A stretch of 64,000 nt of DNA from Eledone cirrhosa (Eukaryota; Mollusca; Cephalopoda; Octopoda; Eledonidae): positions 78,684,874 to 78,748,873 of the forward strand of contig OZ024743.1 in assembly GCA_964016885.1 (NCBI GenBank). The letters run 5' to 3'. This document shows positions 51,885 to 63,408 of the stretch, piece after piece. The position numbers and the translations under genes were made by a program. The notes under the pieces were generated by a model. That model saw only the letters and a list, made by a program, of their open reading frames with translations, searched no databases and had not been told where the DNA came from. Each line of letters starts with the position of its first letter. Positions within the stretch are counted from its first letter, which is position 1.

Positions 51885-52713
51885 TATTATTTTTTCTTCA
51901 AGTTGTCATTTATCTTATTTATTCTATTGATTCCTGTGAATGTATGGCTGAATATGCTTGGGCACCGCCTTCAGAAGATTTCGCTAAAAATATTGATCCG
52001 AGCACAATTGCTTTGTGAATCACGGGACCGCAACTGATTATGAAACTCAGTTTAATCTGGTCAGTAATTTATACCGATCGCCGAGTGTTATTAGACATTA
52101 TCACCTATGACCATATGACCACATGGGTTTGATCCAAATTCAAGCTACATACTTATTCCTTTATTCTGGTTTTTATTGTATATTTTTTGTTATTTGTCTC
52201 CTTTTCATTCTTTATTTTTCTAATTATTAATTAAACTTCTTCAAAATATAAATTTTTAAATCCAATAATCTTGCTTTCATAAATTCTCAATTACTACAAA
52301 CTTACATATAATGTATTATTCTAGGTTTCTTTAAAGATATCTTCTAGAAACTCTCTAAATCTCAATCTCTACAACCTGACATATAATATATTACTTTAGG
52401 TTACTGTGAAGATATCTTCTAGAAACTCTCTAAATCTCACTCTCTACAACCTGACATATAAAGTATTACTGCAGGTTACTTTATAGATATCTTCTGGTAA
52501 CTCTCTAAATCTCACACTCTATAATTTCAATCATCCAGTTGTCAACATAATAGAACCTTCCTGTTATACTTAATGTATTTTAACAGGACCACAAAACAAT
52601 AACATGAATATATCTCACTATAGAGTAGTAGATTTATGAAATAATTTGAATTTAACATACGTAACATTAGTTAGTATAGCTTTTAAATATAATTTCATAT
52701 TGTGAATGACATG

Positions 52714-52796
52714 AGCACGATGGCCGAGTGGTTAAGGCGTTGGACTTAAGTTCCAATGGACAAATGTCCGCGTGGGTTCGAACCCCACTCGTGCTA
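52714..52796 (+). tRNA. tRNA-Leu(UAA), consensus sequence
   Basis: Identical to consensus; T6 terminator. Confidence 0.92.
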
Positions 52797-53613
52797 AATT
52801 ATTTTTTCTTCAAGCTGTCATTTTATTTATTCTAATGATTCCTGTGAATGTATGGCTGAATATGCTTGGACACCGCCTTCAGATGATTTCGCTGAAAATA
52901 TTGATCCGAGCACAATTCTTTTGTGAATCACGGAACCCCAACTGATTATGAAACTTATTTTAATCTGGTCAGTATTTTATACCCATCGCCGAGTGTTATT
53001 AGACATTATCACCTATGACCAAATGACCACATGGGTTTGATCCAAATTCAAGCTACATACTTATTCCTTTATTCTGGTTATTATTGTATATTTTTTGTTA
53101 TTTGTCTCCTTTTCATTCTTTATTTTTCTAATTATTAATTAAACTTCTTCAAAATATAAATTTTTAAATCCAATAATCTTGTTTTCATAAATTTTCAATC
53201 TCTACAAACTTACATATAATGTAGGTTACTTTAAAGATATCTTCTAGAAACTCTCTAAATCTCAATCTCTACAACCTGACATATAATGTATTACTTTAGG
53301 TTACTGTGAAGATATCTTCTAGAAACTCTCTAAAGCTCACTCTCTACAACCTGAGATATAAAGTATTACTGCAGGTTACTTTATAGATATCTTCTAGTAA
53401 CTCTCTAAATCTCACACTCTATAATTTCAGTCATCCAGTTGTCAACATAATAGAACCTTCCTATTATACTTAACGTATTTTACCAGGACCACAAAATATT
53501 AACATGACTATATCTCACTATATAGTAGTAGATTTATGAACTAATTTGAATTTAACATACGTAACATTAGTTAGTATAGCGTTTAAATATGATTTCATAT
53601 TTTGAATAATATG

Positions 53614-53696
53614 AGCACGATGGCCGAGTGGTTAAGGCGTTGGACTTAAGTTTCAATGGACAAATGTCCGCGTGTGTTCGAACCCCACTCGTGCTA
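53614..53696 (+). pseudogene. tRNA-Leu(UAA) copy with G52T
   Basis: Same T-stem defect as 38,443, plus C40T (TTCAA), a G-T wobble in the anticodon stem. Confidence 0.75.
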
Positions 53697-54524
53697 AATT
53701 ATATTTTCTTCAAGTTGTCATTTATTTTATTTATTCTATTGATTCCTGTGATCGTACGGCTGAATATGCTTGGGCACCGCCTTCAGAAGTTTCCGCTGAA
53801 AATATTGATCCGAGCACAATTGCTTTGTGAATCACGGGACCCCATCTGATTATGAAACTTATTTTAATCTGGTCAGTATTTTATGCCGATCGCCGAGTGT
53901 TATTAGACATTACCACCTATGACCAAATGACCACATGGGTTTGATCCAAATTCAAGCTACATACTTGTTCCTTTATTCTGGTTTTTATTGTATATTTTTT
54001 GTTATTTGTCTCCTTTTCATTCTTTATTTTTCTAATTATTAATTAAACTTCTTCAAAATATAACTTTTTAAATCCAATAATCTTGCTTTCATAAATTCTC
54101 AATCTCTACAAACTTACATATAATGTATTATTCTAGGTTACTTTAAAGATATCTTCTATAAACTCTCTAAATCTCAATCTCTACAACCTGACATATAATA
54201 TATTACTTTAGGTTACTGTAAAGATATCTTCTAGAAACTCTCTAAATCTCACTCTCTACATCCTGTCATATGAAGTATTACTGCAGGTTACTTTATAGAT
54301 ATCTTCTGGTAACTCTCTAAATCTCACACTCTATAATTTCAGTCATCCAGTTTGCAACATAATAGAACCTTCCTGTTATACTTAATGTATTTTACCAGGA
54401 CCACAAAACAAAAACATGACTATATCTCACTATACAGTAGTAGATTTATGAAGTAATTTGAATTTAACATACGTAACATTAGTTAGTATAGCTTTTAAAT
54501 ATAATTTCTATTTTGAATAATATG

Positions 54525-54607
54525 AGCACGATGGCCGAGTGGTTAAGGCGTTGGACTTAAGTTCCAATGGACAAATGTCCGCGTGGGTTCGAACCCCATT
54601 CGTGCTA
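54525..54607 (+). tRNA. tRNA-Leu(UAA), G49-T65 wobble variant
   Basis: Same as the 39,354 copy; the third minisatellite follows in its spacer. Confidence 0.85.
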
Positions 54608-54955
54608 AATTATTTTTTCTAAAAGTTGTCATTTATTTTATTTATTCTATTGATTCCTGTGACTGTATGTCTGAATATGCTTGGGCACCGCCTACAGAAG
54701 ATTTCGCTGAAAATATTGATCCGAGCACAATTGCTTTGTGAATCACGGGACCCCAACTGATTATGAAACTCAGTTTAATCCGGTCAGTATTTTATACCGA
54801 TCGCCGAGTGTTATTAGACATTATCACCTATGACCATATGACCACATGGGTTTGATCCAAATTCAAGCTACATACTTATTCCTTTATTCTGGTTTTTATT
54901 GTATATTTTTTGTTATTTGTCTCCTTTTCATTCTTTATTTTTCTAATTATTAATT

Positions 54956-56538
54956 TCTAAAACGGCATCATGAATGACTATAATGACTCTAAAATGGCGA
55001 AAAAGGCACCATAAATGACTAAAATGACGAAAACGGCACCATAAATGACTAAAATGACGAAAACAGCATCATAAATGACTAAAATGACTCCAAAATAGCT
55101 AAAACGGCCTCATAAATGACTAAAATGACTCTAAAATGGCTAGAACGGCATCATAAATGACTAAAATGACTCTCAAATGGCCAAAACGACCTCATAAATG
55201 ACTAAAATGATTCTAAAAGGCTTCATGATTAAAATTACTCTAAAACTGCATCATAAATGAGGAAAATGACTCTAACATGGTTAAAACGGCATCATGAATG
55301 ACTATAATGACTCTTAAATAGCTAAAACGTCATTATAAATGACTAAAGTTGCTAAAACGGCATCATAAATGACTAGAATGACTCCAGAATGGCTAGAACG
55401 GCATCATAAATGACTAAAATGACTCTAAAATGGCTAAAACGTCATTATAAATGACTAAAGTGGCTCAAACGGCATCATAAATGACTAGAATGACTCCAAA
55501 ATGTCTAAAACGGCATCATATATGACTAAAATGACTCCAAAATGGTTAAAACGGCATCTTAAATGACTGAAATGGGTAAAACGGCATTATGAATGACTAA
55601 AATGTGTCTAGAATGGCTAAAATAGCATCATAAATGACTAAAATGACTCTAAAATGGCTAAAACGGCATTATCAATGACTAAAATGGCTAAAACGGCATC
55701 ATAAATGACGAGAATGACTCCAAAATGGCTAAAACGCATCATAAATGACTAAAATGAGTCCAAAATGGTTAAAAATGCATCTTAAATGACTCAAATTACT
55801 CTAAAATAGCTAAAAGGTCATTATAAATGACTAAAACGGCATTACAAATTACTAAAATGACTCTAAAATGGCTATAAAGGCATCATAAATGAGTAAAATG
55901 GCTAGAACGTCATCATAAATGACTAAAACGTCATCATAAATTACTAAAACGGCATCATAAATGACTAAAACGGTATCATAAATGGGCTAATATGGCTAAA
56001 ACGGCATCATAAATGAGTAAAATGGCCAAAACCAGATCATAAATGACTAAAACGTCATCATAAATGACTAAATGGCTAAAATAGCATCATAAATGAGTAA
56101 AATGGCTAAAAAGGCATCATAAATAAGTAAAATGACTAAAACGTCATCCTAAATGACTAAAACGTCATCATAATTGATAAAAACGTCATCATAAATGACT
56201 AAAATGACTCTAAAAGGTTAAAATGGCATCAGAAATGACTAAAATGGCATCATAAATGGCTAAATTGTCTCTAAAATGGCATAAATTAGTAAAATGGCTA
56301 AAACGTCATCATAAATTACTAAAACGTCATTATTAATGACTAAAATGGCTAAAACGACATCATAAATGGCTAAATTGACTCTAAAATGTCTAAAACGGCA
56401 TCATGAATGAGTAAAATGGACAAAACGTCATCATAAATGATTAAAATGACATCATAAATGAGTAAAATTACTCTAAAATGGCTAAAACGGCATCGTAAAT
56501 GACTCTAATATGGCTAAAATAGCATCATAAATGAGTAA
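54956..56538. repeat. AT-rich minisatellite, third copy
   Basis: 1,583 bp, the length of the second copy, 15,171 bp downstream of it. I saw no differences between them on reading, consistent with block duplication rather than a separate insertion. Confidence 0.95.
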
Positions 56539-57019
56539 AAACTTCTTCAAAATATAAATTTTTAAATCCAATAATCTTGCTTTCATAAATTCTCAATCTC
56601 TACAAACTTACATATAATGTATTATTCTAGGTTACTTTAAAGATATCTTCTAGAAACTCTCTAAATCTCAATCTCTACAACCTGACATATAATATATTAC
56701 TTTAGGTTACTGTAAAGATATCTTCTAGAAACTCTCTAAATCTCACTCTCTACAACCTGTCATATGAAGTATTACTGCAGGTTACTTTATAGATATCTTC
56801 TGGTAACTCTCTAAATCTCACACTCTATAATTTCAGTCATCCAGTTGTCAACATAATAGAAACTTCCTGTTATACTTAATGTATTTTACCAGGACCACAA
56901 AACAATAACATGACTATATCTCACTATAGAGTAGTAGATTTATGAACTAAATTGAATTTAACATACGTAACATTAGTTAGTATAGCTTTTAAATATGATT
57001 TCATATTTTGAATAATATG

Positions 57020-57102
57020 AGCACGATGGCCGAGTGGTTAAGGCGTCGGACTTAAGTTCCAATGGACAAATGTCCGCGTGGGTTCGAACACCACTCGTGC
57101 TA
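57020..57102 (+). pseudogene. tRNA-Leu(UAA) copy with T28C and C61A
   Basis: Same defects as 41,849. Confidence 0.8.
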
Positions 57103-57931
57103 AATTATCTTTTCTTCAAGTTGTCATTTATTTTATTTATTCTATTGATTCCTGTGATTGTACGGCTGAATATGCTTGGGCACCGCCTTCAGAAGATTTC
57201 GCTAAAAATATTGATCCGAGCACAATTGCTTTGTGAATCACGGGCCCGCAACTGATTATGAAACTCAGTTTAATCTGGTCAGTATTTTATACCGATCGCC
57301 GAGTGTTATTAGACATTATCAACAATGACCAAATGACCACATGGGTTTGATCCAAATTCAAGCTACATACTTATTCCTTTATTCTGGTTTTTATTGTATA
57401 TTTTTTGTTATTTGTCTCCTTTTCATTCTTTATTTTTCTAATTATTAATTAAACTTCTTCAAAATATAAATTTTTAAATCCAATAATCTTGCTTTCATAA
57501 ATTTTCAATCTCTACAAACTTACATATAATGTATTATTCTAGGTTACTTTAAAGATATCTTCTAGAAACTCTCTAAATCTCAATCTCTACAACCTGACAT
57601 ATAATATATTACTTTAGGTTACTGTAAAGATATCTTCTAGAAACTCTCTAAATCTCACTCTCTACAACCTGTCATATGAAGTATTACTGCAGGTTACTTT
57701 ATAGATATCTTCTGGTAACTCTCTAAATCTCACTCTCTATAATTTCAGTCATCCAGTTGTCAACATAATAGAAACTTCCTGTTATACTTAATGTATTTTA
57801 CCAGGACCACAAAACAATAACATGACTATATTTCACTATAGAGTAGTAGATTTATGAACTAAATTGAATTTAACATACGTAACATTAGTTAGTATAGCTT
57901 TTAAATATGATTTCATATTTTGAATAAAATG

Positions 57932-58014
57932 ACCACGATGGCCGAGTGGTTAAGGCGTTGGACTTAAGTTCCAATGGACAAATGTCCGCGTGGGTTCGAA
58001 CCCCACTCGTGCTA
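57932..58014 (+). pseudogene. tRNA-Leu(UAA) copy with G2C
   Basis: Acceptor begins ACCACGA, so C2 faces C71. All else is consensus. The counterpart at 42,761 is intact, so this is a fresh private change. Confidence 0.65.
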
Positions 58015-58843
58015 AATTATCTTTTCTTCAAGTTGTCATTTATTTTATTTATTCTATTGATTCCTGTGATTGTACGGCTGAATATGCTTGGGCACCGCCT
58101 TCAGAAGTTTTCGCTGAAAATATTGATCCGAGCACAATTTTTTTGTGAATCACGGGACCCCAACTGATTATGAAACTTATTTTAATCTGGTCAGTATTTT
58201 ATACCGATCGCCGAGTGTTATTAGACATTACCACCTATGACCAAATGACCACATGGGTTTGATCCAAATTCAAGCTACATACTTATTCCTTTATTCTGGT
58301 TTTTATTGTATATTTTTTGTTATTTGTCTCCTTTTCATTCTTTATTTTTCTAATTATTAATTAAACTTCTTCTAAATATAAATTTTTAAATCCAATAATC
58401 TTGCTTTCATAAATTTTCAATCTCTATAACCTGACATATAATATATTACTTTAGGTTACTGTAAAGATATCTTCTAGAAACTCTCTAAATCTCAATCTCT
58501 ACAACCTGACATATAATATATTACTTTAGGTTACTGTGAAGATATCTTCTAGAAACTCTCTAAATCTCACTCTCTACAACCTGACATATAATGTATTCCT
58601 GCAGGTTACTTTATAGATATCTTCTAGTAACTCTCTAAATCTCACACTCTATAATTTCAGTCATCCAGTTGTCAACATAATAGAACCTTCCTATTATACT
58701 TAATGTATTTTACCAGGACCCCAAAACAATAACATGACTATATCTCACTATAGAGTAGTAGATTTATGAACTAATTTGAATTTAACATACGTAACATTAG
58801 TTAGTATAGCTTTTAAATATAATTTCATATTGTGAAAAATATG

Positions 58844-58926
58844 AGCACGATGGCCGAGTGGTTAAGGCGTTGGACTTAAGTTCCAATGGGCAAATGTCCG
58901 CGTGGGTTCGAACCCTACTCGCGCTA
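58844..58926 (+). pseudogene. tRNA-Leu(UAA) copy with A4-C69 mismatch
   Basis: 3' end CTCGCGCTA against AGCACGA; variable arm and T stem carry wobbles (GGGC/GTCC, CCTAC). Confidence 0.7.
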
Positions 58927-59754
58927 AATTATTTTTTCTTCAGGTTGTCATTTATTTTATTTATTCTATTGATTCCTTTGATTGTATGGCTGAATATTCT
59001 TTGGCACCGCCTTGAGAAGATTACGCTGAAAATATTGATCCGAGCACAATTCTTTTGTGAATCACGGGACCCCAACTGATTATGAAACTCAGTTTAATCT
59101 GGTCAGTATTTTATACCGATCGCCGAGTGTTATTAGACATTATCACCTATGACCAAATGACTACATGTGTTTGATCCACATTCAAGCTACATACTTATTC
59201 CTTTATTCTGGTTTTTATTGTATATTTTTTGTTATTTGTCTCCTTTTCATTCTTTATTTTTCTAATTATTAATTAAACTTCTTCAAAATATAAATTTTTA
59301 AATCCAATAATCTTGATTTCATGAATTATCAATCTCTACAAACTTACATATAATGTATTATTCTAGGTTACTTTAAAGATATCTTCTAGAAACTCTCTAA
59401 ATCTCAATCTCTACAAACTGACATATAATATATTACTTTAGGTTACTGTAAATATATCTTCTAGAAACTCTCTAAATCTCACTCTCTACATCCTGTCATA
59501 TGAAGTATTACTGCAGGTTACTTTATAGATATCTTCTGGTAACTTTATAAATCTCACACTCTATAATTTCAGTCATCCAGTTGTCAACATAATAGAAACT
59601 TCCTGTTATACTTAATGTATTTTACCAGGACCACAAAACAATAACATGATTGTATCTCACTATAGAGTAGTAGATTTATGAAGTAATTTGAATTTAACAT
59701 ACGTAACATTAGTTAGTATAGCTTTTAAATATAATTTCTATTTTGAATAATATG

Positions 59755-59837
59755 AGCACGATGGCCGAGTGGTTAAGGCGTTGGACTTAAGTTCCAATGG
59801 ACAAATGTCCGCGTGGGTTCGAACCCCATTCGTGCTA
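59755..59837 (+). tRNA. tRNA-Leu(UAA), G49-T65 wobble variant
   Basis: Same as 44,584, again without the minisatellite in its spacer. Confidence 0.85.
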
Positions 59838-60665
59838 AATTATTTTTTCTAAAAGTTGTCATTTATTTTATTTATTCTATTGATTCCTGTGACTGTATGT
59901 CTGAATATGCTTGGGCACCGCCTACAGAAGATTTCGCTGAAAATATTGATCCGAGCACAATTGCTTTGTGAATCACGGGACCCCAACTGATTATGAAACT
60001 CAGTTTAATCTGGTCAGTATTTTATACCGATCGCCGAGTGTTATTAGACATTATCACCTATGACCATATGACCACATGGGTCTGATCCAAATTCAAGCTA
60101 CATACTTATTCCTTTATTCTGGTTTTTATTGTATATTTTTTGTTATTTGTCTCCTTTTCATTCTTTATTTTTCTAATTATTAATTAAACTTCTTCAAAAT
60201 ATAAACTTTTAAATCCAATAATCTTGCTTTCATAAATTCTCAATCTCTACAAACTTACATATAATGTATTATTCTAGGTTACTTTAAAGATATCTTCTAG
60301 AAACTCTCTAAATCTCAATCTCTACAACCTGACATATAATATATTACTTTAGGTTACTGTAAAGATATCTTCTAGAAACTCTCTAAATCTCACTCTCTAC
60401 AACCTGTCATATGAAGTATTACTGCAGGTTACTTTATAGATATCTTCTGGTAACTCTCTAAATCTCACACTCCATAATTTCAGTCATCCAGTTGTCAACA
60501 TAATAGAACCTTCCTATTATACTTAACGTATTTTACCAGAACCACAAAACAATAACATGACTATATCTCACTATAGAGTAGTAGATTTATGAACTAATTT
60601 GAATTTAACATACGTAAATTAGTTAGTATAGCTTTTAAATATGATTTCATATTTTGAATAATATG

Positions 60666-60748
60666 AGCACGATGGCCGAGTGGTTAAGGCGTTGGACTTA
60701 AGTTCCAATGGACAAATGTCCGCGTGGGTTCGAACCCCACTCGTGCTA
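60666..60748 (+). tRNA. tRNA-Leu(UAA), consensus sequence
   Basis: Identical to consensus; 5' flank has the 3-bp deletion shared with 45,495. Confidence 0.92.
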
Positions 60749-61577
60749 AATTATCTTTTCTTCAAGTTGTCATTTATTTTATTTATTCTATTGATTCCTG
60801 TGATTGTACGGCTGAATATGCTTGGGCACCGCCTTCAGAAGTTTTCGCTGAAAATATTGATCCGAGCACAATTGTTTTGTGAATCACGGGACCCAAACTG
60901 ATTATGAAACTTATTTTAATCTGGTCAGTATTTTATACCGATCGCCGAGTGTTATTAGACATTACCACCTATGACCATATGACCACATGGGTTTGATCCA
61001 AATTCAAGCTACATACTTATTCCTTTATTCTGGTTTTTATTGTATATTTTTTGTTATTTGTCTCCTTTTCATTCTTTATTTTTCTAATTATTAATTAAAC
61101 TTCTTCTAAATATAAATTTTTAAATCCAATAATCTTGCTTTCATAAATTTTCAATCTCCACAACCTGACATATAATATATTACTTTAGGTTACTGTAAAG
61201 ATATCTTCTAGAAACTCTCTAAATCTCAATCTCTACAACCTGACATATAATATATTACTTTAGGTTACTGTGAAGATATCTTCTAGAAACTCTCTAAATC
61301 TCACTCTCTACAACCTGACATATAATGTATTCCTGCAGGTTACTTTATAGATATCTTCTAGTAACTCTCTAAATCTCACACTCTATAATTTCAGTCATCC
61401 AGTTGTCAACATAATAGAACCTTCCTGTTATACTTAATGTATTTTACCAGGACTACAAAACAATAACATGATTATATCTCACTATAGAGTAGTAGATTTA
61501 TGAGCTAAATTGAATTTAACATACGTAACATTAGTTAGTATAGCTTTTAAATATGATTTCATATTTTGAATAAAATG

Positions 61578-61660
61578 AGCACGATGGCCGAGTGGTTAAG
61601 GCGTTGGACTTAAGTTCCAATGGACAAATGTCCGCGTGGGTTCGAACCCCACTCGTGCTA
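61578..61660 (+). tRNA. tRNA-Leu(UAA), consensus sequence
   Basis: Identical to consensus; T4 terminator. Confidence 0.92.
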
Positions 61661-62414
61661 AATTATCTTTTCTTCAAGTTGTCATTTATTTTATTTATTC
61701 TATTGATTCCTGTGATTGTACGGCTGAATATGCTTGGGCACCGCCTTCAGAAGTTTTCGCTGAAAATATTGATCCGAGCACAATTTTTTTGTGAATCACG
61801 GGACCCCAACTGATTATGAAACTTATTTTAATCTGGTCAGTATTTTATACCGATCGCCGAGTGTTATTAGACATTACCACCTATGACCAAATGACCACAT
61901 GGGTTTGATCCAAATTCAAGCTACATACTTATTCCTTTATTCTGGTTTTTATTGTATATTTTTTGTTATTTGTCTCCTTTTCATTCTTTATTTTTCTAAT
62001 TATTAATTAAACTTCTTCTAAATATAAATTTTTAAATCCAATAATCTTGCTTTCATAAATTTTCAATCTCTATAACCTGACATATAATATATTACTTTAG
62101 GTTACTGTAAAGATATCTTCTAGAAACTCTCTAAATCTCAATCTCTACAACCTGACATATAATATATTACTTTAGGTTACTGTGAAGATATCTTCTAGTA
62201 ACTCTCTAAATCTCACACTCTATAATTTCAGTCATCCAGTTGTCAACATAATAGAACCTTCCTATTATACTTAATGTATTTTACCAGGACCCCAAAACAA
62301 TAACATGACTATATCTCACTATAGAGTAGTAGATTTATGAACTAATTTGAATTTAACATACGTAACATTAGTTAGTATAGCTTTTAAATATAATTTCATA
62401 TTGTGAATAATATG

Positions 62415-62497
62415 AGCACGATGGCCGAGTGGTTAAGGCGTTGGACTTAAGTTCCAATGGGCAAATGTCCGCGTGGGTTCGAACCCCACTCGTGCTA
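62415..62497 (+). tRNA. tRNA-Leu(UAA), variable-arm wobble variant
   Basis: Same as 47,244 (GGGC-AAAT-GTCC). T6 terminator. Confidence 0.88.
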
Positions 62498-63325
62498 AAT
62501 TATTTTTTCTTCAGGTTGTCATTTATTTTATTTATTCTATTGATTCCTTTGATTGTATGGCTGAATATTCTTTGGCACCGCCTTGAGAAGATTACGCTGA
62601 AAATATTGATCCGAGCACAATTCTTTTGTGAATCACGGGACCCCAACTGATTATGAAACTCAGTTTAATCTGGTCAGTATTTTATACCGATCGCCGAGTG
62701 TTATTAGACATGATCACCTATGACCAAATGACTACATGTGTTTGATCCACATTCAAGCTACATACTTATTCCTTTATTCTGGTTTTTATTGTATATTTTT
62801 TGTTATTTGTCTCCTTTTCATTCTTTATTTTTCTAATTATTAATTAAACTTCTTCAAAATATAAATTTTTAAATCCAATAATCTTGATTTCATGAATTAT
62901 CAATCTCTACAAACTTACATATAATGTATTATTCTAGGTTACTTTAAAGATATCTTCTAGAAACTCTCTAAATCTCAATCTCTACAAACTGACATATAAT
63001 ATATTACTTTAGGTTACTGTAAATATATCTTCTAGAAACTCTCTAAATCTCACTCTCTACATCCTGTCATATGAAGTATTACTGCAGGTTACTTTAAAGA
63101 TATCTTCTGGTAACTCTCTAAATCTCACACTCTATAATTTCAGTCATCCAGTTGTAAACATAATAGAACCTTCCTATTATACTTAATGTATTTTACCAGG
63201 ACCACAAAACAATAACATGAATATATCTCACTATAGAGTAGTAGATTTATGAACTAATTTGAATTTAACATACGTAACATTAGTTAGTATAGCTTTTAAA
63301 TATAATTTCTAATTTAAATAATATG

Positions 63326-63408
63326 AGCACGATGGCAGAGTGGTTAAGGCGTTCGACTTAAGTTCCAATGGACAATTGGCCGCGTGGGTTCGAACCCCAC
63401 TCGTGCTA
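63326..63408 (+). pseudogene. tRNA-Leu(UAA) copy, G29C, C12A, in a chimeric unit
   Basis: tRNA and 5' flank match the 48,155 unit. From about 63,464 the spacer instead matches the 60,666 unit (TGATTGTACGG, AATTGTTTTGTG, GACCCAAACTG, TCTCCACAACC). The array continues past the window end. Confidence 0.85.
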
